Numbered from the stretch's first letter, positions 1-6,212 are shown. The stretch: DNA of 6,535 bases from a bacterium (GCA_027310845.1 DAIDAB010000108.1:341-6875); one strand, 5' to 3'. Program-made: numbers and translations. Notes: generated from the sequence alone by a model not told the origin.

Positions 1-98
1 ACGTTTGGTTAGGCGTTTATATCGTGCTGGTTCTAGCAGGATTCACTTTCATCCAACGGTATGTGTACGTATTTAGAAAGCTCGAAAAAAAATTCTGA
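1..98 (+). CDS. C-terminal end of an unidentified membrane protein (5' end outside window)
   Basis: The third forward frame is open from base 3 to a TGA at 96-98 and gives 31 residues. They are a hydrophobic stretch of about 15 residues (VWLGVYIVLVLAGFTF), then aromatic residues and a basic tail ending in RKLEKKF. This is the usual shape of a last transmembrane helix followed by a short positively charged cytoplasmic tail. It is the only plus-strand gene in the window and converges on the eS26 gene, 48 bases away. Too little is present to name a family, and no function is proposed. The call depends on the gene continuing to the left of the window. The other two forward frames stop at 10-12 and 74-76. 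Confidence 0.55.
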   Translation, partial: VWLGVYIVLVLAGFTFIQRYVYVFRKLEKKF

Positions 99-141
99 GC
101 TGAAGTGCAAAGGACACGTTGGACCCAATCGCACTTTCAGC
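85..141 (-). terminator. Hairpin plus T8 tract, candidate terminator of the eS26 transcript
   Basis: Read on the minus strand, the arm GCTGAAAGTGC (141-131) pairs with GCACTTCAGC (108-99), giving 10 base pairs with one bulged base around a 22-base loop. Six bases later comes a run of eight T (92-85). The stem begins 6 bases after the eS26 stop codon. Archaeal termination depends mainly on T-rich tracts, so the T8 run is the stronger element and the hairpin is supporting. The T8 tract lies inside the coding end of the convergent plus-strand gene (its Lys-Lys codons). Termination itself is an inference. Confidence 0.5.
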
Positions 142-146
142 AGTGC

Positions 147-425
147 CTAGTATGTCAGATGCCTATCTGCTTTTGCTCTGACTTTGACGAGACCGTAGTG
201 TACTGCGCATGAAACGCAATAGTATCTGATAGTCTTTGGCGCGGCTATGTACGCACCAGCTGCTCGAAGTTCCCTTGCTAAGGTGGGCTCAACGAGGCTC
301 ACTCTTGATGTCATCTTCTTTGCCTTGTCACGTGGGGTTTCTCTACCGCAATTGCTGCACTGAACAGTGTCAGAACTTCCCTTGCCGCCCTTTGATCTTC
401 CGCGGCTCTTCCTCTTTTTTGTCAT
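147..425 (-). CDS. rps26e: Small-subunit ribosomal protein eS26 (S26e)
   Basis: A 92-residue protein matching the eS26 family over its whole length. In eukaryotes eS26 sits near the mRNA exit channel of the small subunit. The N-terminus is a basic Lys/Arg/Gly tail (residues 2-16). Two CxxC pairs, C23/C26 (CSNCGRETPRDKA) and C70/C73 (YYCVSCAVH), form the family's zinc site, and the CGR...P.DKA block and the YYC.SCA.H block are diagnostic. The ATG at 425-423 has no Shine-Dalgarno in front of it, and a TTTAAA box lies about 30 bases upstream, so the mRNA is probably leaderless or nearly so. The gene stands alone, separated from the inositol-phosphate synthase gene by 184 bases with its own promoter. 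eS26 is absent from most Euryarchaeota, so it points to a TACK or Asgard host. Confidence 0.96.
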   Translation of the reverse strand: MTKKRKSRGRSKGGKGSSDTVQCSNCGRETPRDKAKKMTSRVSLVEPTLARELRAAGAYIAAPKTIRYYCVSCAVHYGLVKVRAKADRHLTY

Positions 426-452
426 GATAACGAATTGCTATTATTTCTAGGC

Positions 453-458
453 TTTAAA
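453..458 (-). promoter_or_regulatory. TATA box of the eS26 gene
   Basis: TTTAAA on the minus strand, preceded by the purine-rich CCAAAG, which could serve as the BRE for TFB. Its centre is about 30 bases upstream of the eS26 ATG. With the usual archaeal spacing of about 26 bases to the transcription start, the RNA would begin within a few bases of the start codon, which fits the missing Shine-Dalgarno. Confidence 0.6.
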
Positions 459-609
459 CTTTGGAGTCACACTTGCAGGAAATTATGGCGTAATGCCTAG
501 TCCCAACAGATAATCTCAGAATAGCATGCTGTAATCATAGCCTCGCCCAATCGAGTCGCCCCTCAGAGGTAATTGAAGGCAAGTGAACAAGATGGACTGG
601 TCCTTGCCA

Positions 610-1641
610 CTACTTTGAGTATTTTTTCAAGAACTCTGCATGTGCATGATGAAGCAGCACAGGTTTTGGGAGTTTCTTAAAACCATAGTCGCAGATTTCC
701 CTTTGCGCGCCATAGTGGTGACCTTTTTGACTCTTTGCGACTGCCCTCACAACGTCCAGAAGCACGTTTCCAGCATTTGCGCCGTCATTTGTCCTGAGGT
801 AGACATCGATCTTCACTTCAGAATCAAAGAATGACTTGGCCACTATCCAAAAGTAGCTCGTCCTGTTATTTCCCATGTAATCAACGTAGTCGGTTGTGCC
901 GGCGGTCGTCTTGAATTTGTAGGGTATCTCTTCTGCTATGGTCTCTGTCTTGATGTCACGCTTTGCAATTTTGACGTCTTCGTTTATCGTGTTCAGGGTT
1001 TCGTTTCCTCCTCCGACGTCAAGCTGGTAACTTTTCTCGATCTTGAGCCCTCTGCTGTTCATAAAGTCAAGAATGCCCTTGTGAAAGGCCGTTCCCCCGA
1101 ACTGGCTCATCAAATCATCCCCCACCACAACGAGCTTTGATGAGGCGAATTTGGTACTGATTGACTTGTCAGTTGCAATTGATGCCGGAGTTGCGTTGAT
1201 GAAGCTACACTTTGAGTGTATTGCGGCCGCGGCGTATTCCGAAGAAGTGTCTTGCATCCCAGATGGAATCAGATTAAGCGCAATGTCTGGCTTGCTCTGC
1301 TTCAGGAGATCGGTGAAGTTTTCAGTTCCCACCGCGTCGACAGCGAGATGTTTTGGAATGTCATCGAGGAGTATGCCTGGTTGTACTTCGATACCTATCT
1401 TCTTCACATTTGCGAACTTCAGACCCACATTGGGGGGAGCAAATATCGCTTCCGACAGATCCTTTCCAATCTTCTTTTTGTCGATATCGAAGGACGAGAC
1501 CAGCTCAATATTGTCGCGACTGAAACCGCCGATTTTGGGATGCCATATCCCCCCGACCTTGGGGGAGTAAAGTGATTGAACGAACACACTTGCAACATTT
1601 CCGACCCCGATGATGGCGATTCTGATTGACCTCTTTGCCAA
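610..1641 (-). CDS. Inositol-3-phosphate synthase family protein (MIPS/INO1-like)
   Basis: A homologue of NAD-dependent 1L-myo-inositol-1-phosphate synthase, which converts glucose 6-phosphate to inositol phosphate for inositol lipids or solutes. Residue numbers are from the TTG at 1641-1639. An N-terminal Rossmann fold opens with IAIIGVGNVAS (G12, G14, N15). The signature GDDLMSQFGGT lies at 174-184, followed by LDVGGGNETLN (208-218) and a Lys-containing KRDIKTETI stretch. The C-terminal half (about 252-300) matches the family's catalytic and dimerisation region. The length of 343 residues suits the short archaeal/actinobacterial branch. I chose TTG 1641 because GGAGAGG sits 7 bases before it and the protein then begins MAKRSIRIAIIGVG; the frame stays open to a TTG at 1671, which would add 10 residues. 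Odd: the lysine normally in GDD-x-K-S is methionine (M178). The family call is firm; the exact reaction is inferred. Confidence 0.88.
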   Translation of the reverse strand: MAKRSIRIAIIGVGNVASVFVQSLYSPKVGGIWHPKIGGFSRDNIELVSSFDIDKKKIGKDLSEAIFAPPNVGLKFANVKKIGIEVQPGILLDDIPKHLAVDAVGTENFTDLLKQSKPDIALNLIPSGMQDTSSEYAAAAIHSKCSFINATPASIATDKSISTKFASSKLVVVGDDLMSQFGGTAFHKGILDFMNSRGLKIEKSYQLDVGGGNETLNTINEDVKIAKRDIKTETIAEEIPYKFKTTAGTTDYVDYMGNNRTSYFWIVAKSFFDSEVKIDVYLRTNDGANAGNVLLDVVRAVAKSQKGHHYGAQREICDYGFKKLPKPVLLHHAHAEFLKKYSK

Positions 1642-1648
1642 TTGAAGA

Positions 1649-1655
1649 CCTCTCC
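1649..1655 (-). promoter_or_regulatory. Shine-Dalgarno that fixes the TTG start of the inositol-phosphate synthase
   Basis: GGAGAGG on the minus strand, 7 bases before the TTG at 1641-1639. This is ideal spacing and a strong match to the 16S anti-Shine-Dalgarno. It lies inside the reading frame that would follow from the longer TTG start at 1671, which has no comparable site. Confidence 0.6.
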
Positions 1656-1677
1656 AAGACCGAGTAGACAAAGAATG

Positions 1678-1881
1678 CTATTCAAAGCGAGATATTAGAA
1701 TCACAACGCCAACAAAGACGAGCAATCCTGCCATGAAGTAGAATATCGGGACAAGTTGTGGAATGAGCTGCGTTTGGTAGATGAAATAGACAAACACTCC
1801 TCCTACTATTATGCAGACTAGTCCGACTACTCTCAGAAGAGCGTCAACCCTTGCCTGCGACGTCTGCACGGTGCTCGACAA
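1678..1881 (-). CDS. Small two-helix membrane protein of unknown function
   Basis: I do not recognise a family. From the TTG at 1881-1879 the protein has 67 residues. A polar N-terminal segment (about 1-17) is followed by a hydrophobic helix at about 18-36 (VVGLVCIIVGGVFVYFIY), a short loop QTQLIPQ, and a second helix at about 43-64 (FYFMAGLLVFVGVVILI) ending in SRFE. It is a helical hairpin with both ends probably cytoplasmic. The frame stays open to a GTG at 1938, which would add 19 residues. I prefer TTG because GGGGAG lies 9 bases before it and the GTG sits immediately beside a TATA box (1930-1935), so it would probably not be in the mRNA. It ends 36 bases before the inositol-phosphate synthase start and is probably co-transcribed with it, but nothing shows a functional link. 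Confidence 0.7.
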   Translation of the reverse strand: MSSTVQTSQARVDALLRVVGLVCIIVGGVFVYFIYQTQLIPQLVPIFYFMAGLLVFVGVVILISRFE

Positions 1882-1890
1882 ATTCCATTT

Positions 1891-1896
1891 CTCCCC
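1891..1896 (-). promoter_or_regulatory. Shine-Dalgarno of the small membrane protein
   Basis: GGGGAG on the minus strand, 9 bases before the TTG at 1881-1879. It supports the short form of the protein. The GTG at 1938 is preceded only by a weak GAAAGAAA stretch. Confidence 0.45.
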
Positions 1897-1929
1897 TGGG
1901 ATGTTTCTCCGATGAATTTCTATTGGGGG

Positions 1930-1935
1930 TATAAA
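1930..1935 (-). promoter_or_regulatory. TATA box for the membrane protein / inositol-phosphate synthase unit
   Basis: TTTATA on the minus strand, an almost canonical archaeal TATA box. The purine-rich GAAAGAAAGTG directly upstream is a reasonable BRE. It begins 15 bases after the top6A stop codon. A start site about 26 bases downstream (near 1906) would give a leader of about 25 bases containing the GGGGAG at 1896-1891 and then the TTG at 1881. The agreement of box, leader and Shine-Dalgarno is why I call it. Confidence 0.5.
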
Positions 1936-1950
1936 CACTTTCTTTCTGTG

Positions 1951-3060
1951 CTAGAGCGACTTTGCTTCCTGCATCTTTTCCTTCAAATAGTTGTCAACAA
2001 TGAAAGTAAGACCGTATTTTGAGAAAGCCTCAAGCTCGCTCTTCCTCTTGATCTTGAGATAAATGTCGAGCTCTCTCTGCCACACACCTGCTGTGTACCT
2101 CGGATCTTTCTTTAGCTCCTGAGCGCGTTTTATGTCTGCCTCGGTCATCGGATCAGTTGGAAGTTTGTACTTCACTATGTCACTTGCCCAGACTCCCACC
2201 CACTTCGCAGTTGGAACTGTAAGCTCTCTGAGGTGTGCAGCGTTGGCTGACCCAGAAATCACTACCATTGCGATGTGTTCTCCATAAACATCTCCGTCCG
2301 TCATCAAATACACTGGGAGGTTGAGCTCTTTGTTCAATCTCTTCAGCATAAAGCGGGTAGAACGTGGGGCCTGCCCATTCGTGTCGATGATGATAGCCTT
2401 GTACTTTTTGTGGACTTTCTCCTGGACAAAGCGGGTAAAAATTCCACCTTTCTCAACAGCAATTACCATTTCCGCTGACGTTTCCACAAACTGCGAGGTG
2501 CTGAGCGAGGGTCCGATTGCATAGCCATCCGGGTGCGAAGACAAATTGAGTCGCTGTCCCTCGTACCCAGGAACTGTGTACTCAATCGTCAAGTCGCCGA
2601 AGATCTCACTTCGGTCCTCTGGATAGACCATGAAGTCTTCCCGAGCTTTAGTGAGAAGCGCTTCGAGATCGGTAATGATCTCGTCAGACTCTGACTGATC
2701 AACAAATTCCATGTTGTCAGCCTGCGACGAATAATACACATCTCGAAGAGTGCTAGTCTTTCCTTCTGTAACTAGCTTGTCCGCAAAATATGCTAACCAG
2801 AGAAGCTGGGTGAAAGGCCTGATGTGTTTGATGTTCCCGGCGGAGCGCTTCACATTATTCTTCCCGAGAACGTATTGTTTCACTCGTGGATCATAGACGA
2901 TGTTGCTCACTGAGCGGCTGGGAAAGACAAACTGAGGGAATTTGCCCTCGTTTACTTCGTCGTAAGTGTTTTTCCCGAGCTGGCGCAGTAGCGCAAGAAG
3001 CTCCTGCTTACGAGCCTTTACTAAATTCTTCGAGTCTTTGCTGGGCATCTTCCTTTTCAT
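1951..3060 (-). CDS. top6A: DNA topoisomerase VI subunit A
   Basis: The DNA-cleaving subunit of the type IIB topoisomerase, homologous to eukaryotic Spo11, which acts as an A2B2 complex with Top6B to decatenate and relax DNA. Its 369 residues are a normal length. The winged-helix (5Y-CAP) domain carries the active-site tyrosine in TLRDVYYSSQ, by alignment to the family Y110, with R106 in the same motif. The Toprim domain follows with the metal-binding glutamate in AVEKGG (E203) and the acidic pair in MTDGDVYGEHI (D255, D257). All catalytic residues seen are intact. The start is the ATG at 3060, inside the end of top6B; an in-frame ATG at 3048 (residue 5) is an alternative. An AAAGGTGA site abuts the first ATG and lies 12 bases before the second, so spacing does not settle the choice. 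Translation is likely coupled to top6B. Confidence 0.97.
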   Translation of the reverse strand: MKRKMPSKDSKNLVKARKQELLALLRQLGKNTYDEVNEGKFPQFVFPSRSVSNIVYDPRVKQYVLGKNNVKRSAGNIKHIRPFTQLLWLAYFADKLVTEGKTSTLRDVYYSSQADNMEFVDQSESDEIITDLEALLTKAREDFMVYPEDRSEIFGDLTIEYTVPGYEGQRLNLSSHPDGYAIGPSLSTSQFVETSAEMVIAVEKGGIFTRFVQEKVHKKYKAIIIDTNGQAPRSTRFMLKRLNKELNLPVYLMTDGDVYGEHIAMVVISGSANAAHLRELTVPTAKWVGVWASDIVKYKLPTDPMTEADIKRAQELKKDPRYTAGVWQRELDIYLKIKRKSELEAFSKYGLTFIVDNYLKEKMQEAKSL

Positions 3061-4669
3061 TCACCTTTGATGACATTGAGTCTTTTGCAGTTTCAACTTC
3101 GACATCCACGGCCGCCTCCGAGGGCTGCTCCTCGCCTTCCTCAATTCTAACGACCTCTTCACGCTTGAGTAGTTTCCTATATTCTGGGAGCTTCTTCTGT
3201 CCGGAAAGACTCGTAGCGAACTTGGCAATCAGCGGCAGGTACTTGCCGTAGATGTTTAGCCTCTTCTTTTGGAATTCCATTGAGCCCTTTCGCGAGAGAA
3301 AGGTTGACAGCTTCCTCAAGATGTCACGCGTCGCGTTTTTGAGCTCTTTTTCCAGTTCCGGCCTATCAGCGAGATACTCCTTGCCAACAGTCTTGTATGG
3401 CACCTTGGTCGAGCAAACATGCGTGATTATTGCAATGGGAGCATCCTGAGGAATCCTGTAGCGCTTCCAGTCAATCTCCTCGTTGATTATTTTGAATGCA
3501 ACGTCATTTGCCTCATCGTAGAGCAGCGGTATCCTATTTGCAAATCGCATCAATCGCATCCCTGGTTGGAGCAGTTTTCCTCCGTAAGCGATTCCCACCT
3601 CCACGATGAACGGGAAACCCGAGTATGCGGATGGTGGGCGTATTGACATGGACACAAATTCTGGCTGCAGTTCCTTCATGATACCGGCACTCATGATTTC
3701 TTCTCCGAGCGGAGATAGACAAGAACCATCTGGTGGCAAGAACTCCTCAAACTGGTGTAGTGCATTGACGAACTTTACAACGTCCTCGTTCGAAAGAGAC
3801 TTTGGATTTGCGTTTCTCCCGAAACCAGCAAATGAAAGGAATTTCTCTCCTGTCTTTTCGCCGACTCTGTGGAAGTTCTTTGTCATGAATTTGAGAAGGG
3901 TTTGTTCATTGGTTGCCTTGATCATTCGCCTCAAGGCTTCTACGTCGATCCCGTGAGGGTGAGGATCGGTCTCCTGAGGCGGAGGAGGAGTGATTTCAGT
4001 AGCTCTCTCGTATTTCGTTTCTTTTCCATCCGGCTCGATGAGAGTAATGTTGGCGTAAGGTGTGACAACGGCGGTCTGTTTGAAATAATCTGCTATCTTC
4101 TGGGCAGACCTGAGATAGTCACCCATCAGTGTTAGTCTGACTGAAGTACCCGTGGTGCCTTCGGACTGCTTTGTCTCGTGTCTTAGGATTATCGGCTTGT
4201 TCTCTGTGATATCAATGAGCATGTCAAAGATGTGAAGGGTCTTCCCATCAAAACACGAAGCTATCTGAACGGGTTTGTTCGTGGTTATTTGGGCATAGAG
4301 TATGGCCATTGTGCCACCCATCCCAAACATCCCTCTGGACTGTTTGAGCTTGTACTTCGAACCGTAAAACACTCTTCCGAAAGCGTTAGGGACATGTTTT
4401 GGCTCGATGCCTGGTCCATTATCCTTAATCGTAATTGTATAGGCAAGTTGGTCTCCAGCCTTGTTGTCCTCTGGACCTGCCTCGATCTTGCAGGAGACAT
4501 CTGGAAGTATTGAGAATTGTTCGCATGCATCAAGGCTGTTTTCTACAAGTTCTCTTACTGATGTGTAAAGAGCACGAGCAGGATTGCTAAAGCCAGCGAG
4601 ATCACGGTTTCTGTAAAAGAACTCGCTGGGAGAAATCTCTGAATACGTTACTTGTCTTGTTACAGCCAC
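3008..4669 (-). CDS. top6B: DNA topoisomerase VI subunit B
   Basis: The ATP-binding subunit of topoisomerase VI, which dimerises on ATP and drives strand passage through the Top6A gate. Its 553 residues show the standard order. The GHKL ATPase fold has its N-box RELVENSLDA (E40, N44, D47), DNGPGI (D83, G85, G87) and the ATP-lid glycines GMFGMGG (113-119). The helix-two-turn-helix insert follows at about 235-310, then the transducer domain at about 320-480 with the lysine-rich TKVPYKTVGKEYLAD segment that holds the family's switch lysine. The C-terminal tail (about 503-553) is acidic and looks disordered, and its last 17 residues are encoded in the overlap with top6A. The GTG start at 4669 gives the typical N-terminus with EISPSEFFYRNRDLAGF. 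No good Shine-Dalgarno precedes it. The 117-base gap from the KH gene may carry a promoter. Confidence 0.97.
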   Translation of the reverse strand: MAVTRQVTYSEISPSEFFYRNRDLAGFSNPARALYTSVRELVENSLDACEQFSILPDVSCKIEAGPEDNKAGDQLAYTITIKDNGPGIEPKHVPNAFGRVFYGSKYKLKQSRGMFGMGGTMAILYAQITTNKPVQIASCFDGKTLHIFDMLIDITENKPIILRHETKQSEGTTGTSVRLTLMGDYLRSAQKIADYFKQTAVVTPYANITLIEPDGKETKYERATEITPPPPQETDPHPHGIDVEALRRMIKATNEQTLLKFMTKNFHRVGEKTGEKFLSFAGFGRNANPKSLSNEDVVKFVNALHQFEEFLPPDGSCLSPLGEEIMSAGIMKELQPEFVSMSIRPPSAYSGFPFIVEVGIAYGGKLLQPGMRLMRFANRIPLLYDEANDVAFKIINEEIDWKRYRIPQDAPIAIITHVCSTKVPYKTVGKEYLADRPELEKELKNATRDILRKLSTFLSRKGSMEFQKKRLNIYGKYLPLIAKFATSLSGQKKLPEYRKLLKREEVVRIEEGEEQPSEAAVDVEVETAKDSMSSKVNEKEDAQQRLEEFSKGS

Positions 4670-4710
4670 GTTTCCAAATACCCCAAAATAGAGTTTCTAG
4701 TCACATTTTG

Positions 4711-4718
4711 TAAAAACA
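4711..4718 (-). promoter_or_regulatory. Possible TATA-like box before top6B
   Basis: TGTTTTTA on the minus strand in the 117-base gap between the KH gene and top6B. A start about 26 bases downstream (near 4688) would leave a leader of about 19 bases before the GTG. The match to the archaeal consensus is poor, and another AT-rich stretch, CTTATTAT near 4755, competes. Top6B may instead be read through from rio1. Confidence 0.25.
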
Positions 4719-4786
4719 ATGAAAGGACGCGCATCCCATTTCGCAACAGAGATAATAAGCGTTCTCTCTTCTTGATCGGATTCAGG

Positions 4787-5377
4787 TCAGTAGTTTCGTT
4801 CTTCTGGAGGTTTCTGTGATTCCCAAAGCTGCAGCTTTTCCAATTTCTGTTTGGATCGGTACTTCTGGAGCAAGTTGTAAGTTGCCTTGTGTGTTCCACC
4901 GGCCGCGAGCTTCGTAATCGCCTCCTGCGCGACCTTTGAATTTTCTGTATCTCCAATGATTGCAACGGTATGCCCGTAGATGGATATCTGGGTCTCGGTC
5001 AACTGCTCGATGAGTCGCCTTGCCTTTCCATCAGTCCCAATGAGTCTTGATCTGATCCTGGTCATCGCATTCTCTGACTTACCTGCGTATTCTCGAAGGT
5101 CTATGGTGGTAAGGATCTGTTCTTCGCCAAGGAGTGCAAATGCACGTTCAGGGGAAAAACCTCGCGCGATTGCGCTCACAATGTCTGAGGCCTTGAATGG
5201 GTTTGACTCCTCAAGCTTCTCGATGGAGTAGGAAATTCTTGCTTCTCCGGACTCTCCGTCGATCTCAAGCAAGACGCCGCAGCGATGCTCGATTTCAGCC
5301 TTGACCGCCCCTTCTTTCCCCACAAGGGCGCCTATTCGCTCATGCGGGACCTTGATTGTCTGCTCCGCTGCCATCAT
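4787..5377 (-). CDS. Archaeal KH-domain RNA-binding protein, PNO1/Dim2 family
   Basis: A 196-residue protein with two KH domains. The first has the loop GKEG (20-23) in IGALVGKEGAVKAEIE. The second has GTDG (114-117) in RLIGTDGKARRLIEQL, followed by TQISIYGHTVAIIGD. Between them is the helical linker typical of the family (IVSAIARGFSPERAFALL, about 67-83). In eukaryotes PNO1/Dim2 binds the 3' end of pre-18S rRNA; the archaeal form is expected to act similarly in 16S rRNA 3'-end maturation. The C-terminus is a charged tail (RSKQKLEKLQLWESQKPPEERNY region). The first 38 bases overlap the end of rio1 in another frame. GAGGA lies 5 bases before the first ATG (5377) and 8 before the second (5374), so either may be used. 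The neighbour rio1 encodes a kinase of the same maturation process. Confidence 0.92.
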   Translation of the reverse strand: MMAAEQTIKVPHERIGALVGKEGAVKAEIEHRCGVLLEIDGESGEARISYSIEKLEESNPFKASDIVSAIARGFSPERAFALLGEEQILTTIDLREYAGKSENAMTRIRSRLIGTDGKARRLIEQLTETQISIYGHTVAIIGDTENSKVAQEAITKLAAGGTHKATYNLLQKYRSKQKLEKLQLWESQKPPEERNY

Positions 5378-6212
5378 CCCATTCCTCGGGTTCTTCGTGT
5401 GACTTTCCGGACACCTTTGTAATAATGTTCTCTGTGTTGAGCGTCTTGAAGCCTCTCTTTTTGAAAAAGCGGTTCAGATTCTCGAGGTCTCTTTGGAGGA
5501 ACTCCTTCGCAAGGGGGTGAAGAATCGAAACAGCTGAACCGAAATCGAAAAGGACGATCTTCCCTTCGAATTTGAAGACGTTGTACTCGGAAAGGTCAGC
5601 GTGAACAAGCTGTGCCTTTGAATAAAGTATCTTGAGCTGTTTGATTATTTCAAAGTAGTCTTGTTTCGAGACATCGATGTCTGTAAGCTTCTTCGCCGCC
5701 ACGCCATCCTTGCCGATGAATTCCATGATCAGCACATTCCCAAGATATGTCTCGGGCTTTGGAACGCTTGCCCTTGCCTCGTGCGCCTGCTTGAGATTCG
5801 TAAATTCCTTTCTAGCCCAAAGCTCGGCGACTCCCCGGCTATCGCGCCTGAATCGTTGGAACCTTGGATCGCCTAATACATACTGGGCTCTTCGCTTGAA
5901 ATCAGAAGAAGCCACAAGGTATATCTTCACCGCCACGTTCGTCTTGTCTTCTTTCACCCCCCAGTAAACACGGGACTCCTTTCCAGTTGAGACAACGCCG
6001 TTGAGATAAGAAAAAGCGCCGCGGTTAGAGAGATTGTGGAGTGTCATGAGGGTCTGTCTGTCGAAGACTTCTTCAAAGACTCGGCGCTCCTCCGCATTCT
6101 TTAGGATGACACGATCCCGCTTGTCTATCCGCTCCGCTTCCTTGTGCGCCTTCACGTAATCATGGTCTTCATCATGCTCTCGCAAATACTTCATAACAAT
6201 CACTGACAACAT
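5340..6212 (-). CDS. rio1: RIO1-type serine protein kinase
   Basis: An atypical protein kinase/ATPase of the RIO1 family, which acts late in small-subunit ribosome maturation. Its 290 residues include the RIO N-terminal helical region (about 35-68), the nucleotide loop STGKESRVYWG (75-85), the ATP-anchoring lysine in VAVKIY (K96), the hinge MEFIG (163-167), the catalytic loop LVHADLSEYNV (D206, N211) and the metal-binding aspartate in LFDFGSAV (D223), followed by the helix HPLAKEFLQRDLENLNRFF. The tail after residue 270 is acidic and probably disordered. Most RIO1 proteins have a Gln or Ser-Gln just after the metal Asp, whereas this one reads DFGSA, nearer to ordinary kinases. The start is taken as the ATG at 6212; an in-frame ATG at 6194 (residue 7, MKYLREHDEDHDY) is also credible. 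The 3' end overlaps the KH gene by 38 bases, so the two are coupled. Confidence 0.96.
   Translation of the reverse strand: MLSVIVMKYLREHDEDHDYVKAHKEAERIDKRDRVILKNAEERRVFEEVFDRQTLMTLHNLSNRGAFSYLNGVVSTGKESRVYWGVKEDKTNVAVKIYLVASSDFKRRAQYVLGDPRFQRFRRDSRGVAELWARKEFTNLKQAHEARASVPKPETYLGNVLIMEFIGKDGVAAKKLTDIDVSKQDYFEIIKQLKILYSKAQLVHADLSEYNVFKFEGKIVLFDFGSAVSILHPLAKEFLQRDLENLNRFFKKRGFKTLNTENIITKVSGKSHEEPEEWDDGSGADNQGPA
5383..5387 (-). promoter_or_regulatory. Shine-Dalgarno of the KH gene inside rio1
   Basis: GAGGA on the minus strand, within the last codons of rio1. It is 5 bases before the ATG at 5377 and 8 before the ATG at 5374. It shows that the KH gene is translated from an internal site on a shared mRNA. 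Confidence 0.5.

Noticed and set aside
523..530. Palindrome AGCATGCT in the spacer upstream of eS26
   Set aside because: An isolated 8-base palindrome about 65 bases above the TATA box with no second copy; too weak to call an operator.
578..608. Inverted repeat GGCAAG / CTTGCC just after the inositol-phosphate synthase stop
   Set aside because: Only six pairs with a 19-base loop and no T tract; expected by chance in a spacer of this size.
1151..1575. Two long plus-strand open frames opposite the inositol-phosphate synthase gene
   Set aside because: They lie wholly antisense to a gene with clear family motifs, and their translations show no recognisable domain or natural composition.
3606..4135. 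Plus-strand open frames opposite top6B
   Set aside because: Antisense shadows of a conserved ATPase gene, with no promoter, ribosome site or domain.
4660..4965. 101-codon minus-strand frame covering the end of the KH gene and the gap before top6B
   Set aside because: It overlaps most of the second KH domain in another frame, has a low-complexity Arg/Ser-rich sequence and lacks a ribosome site.
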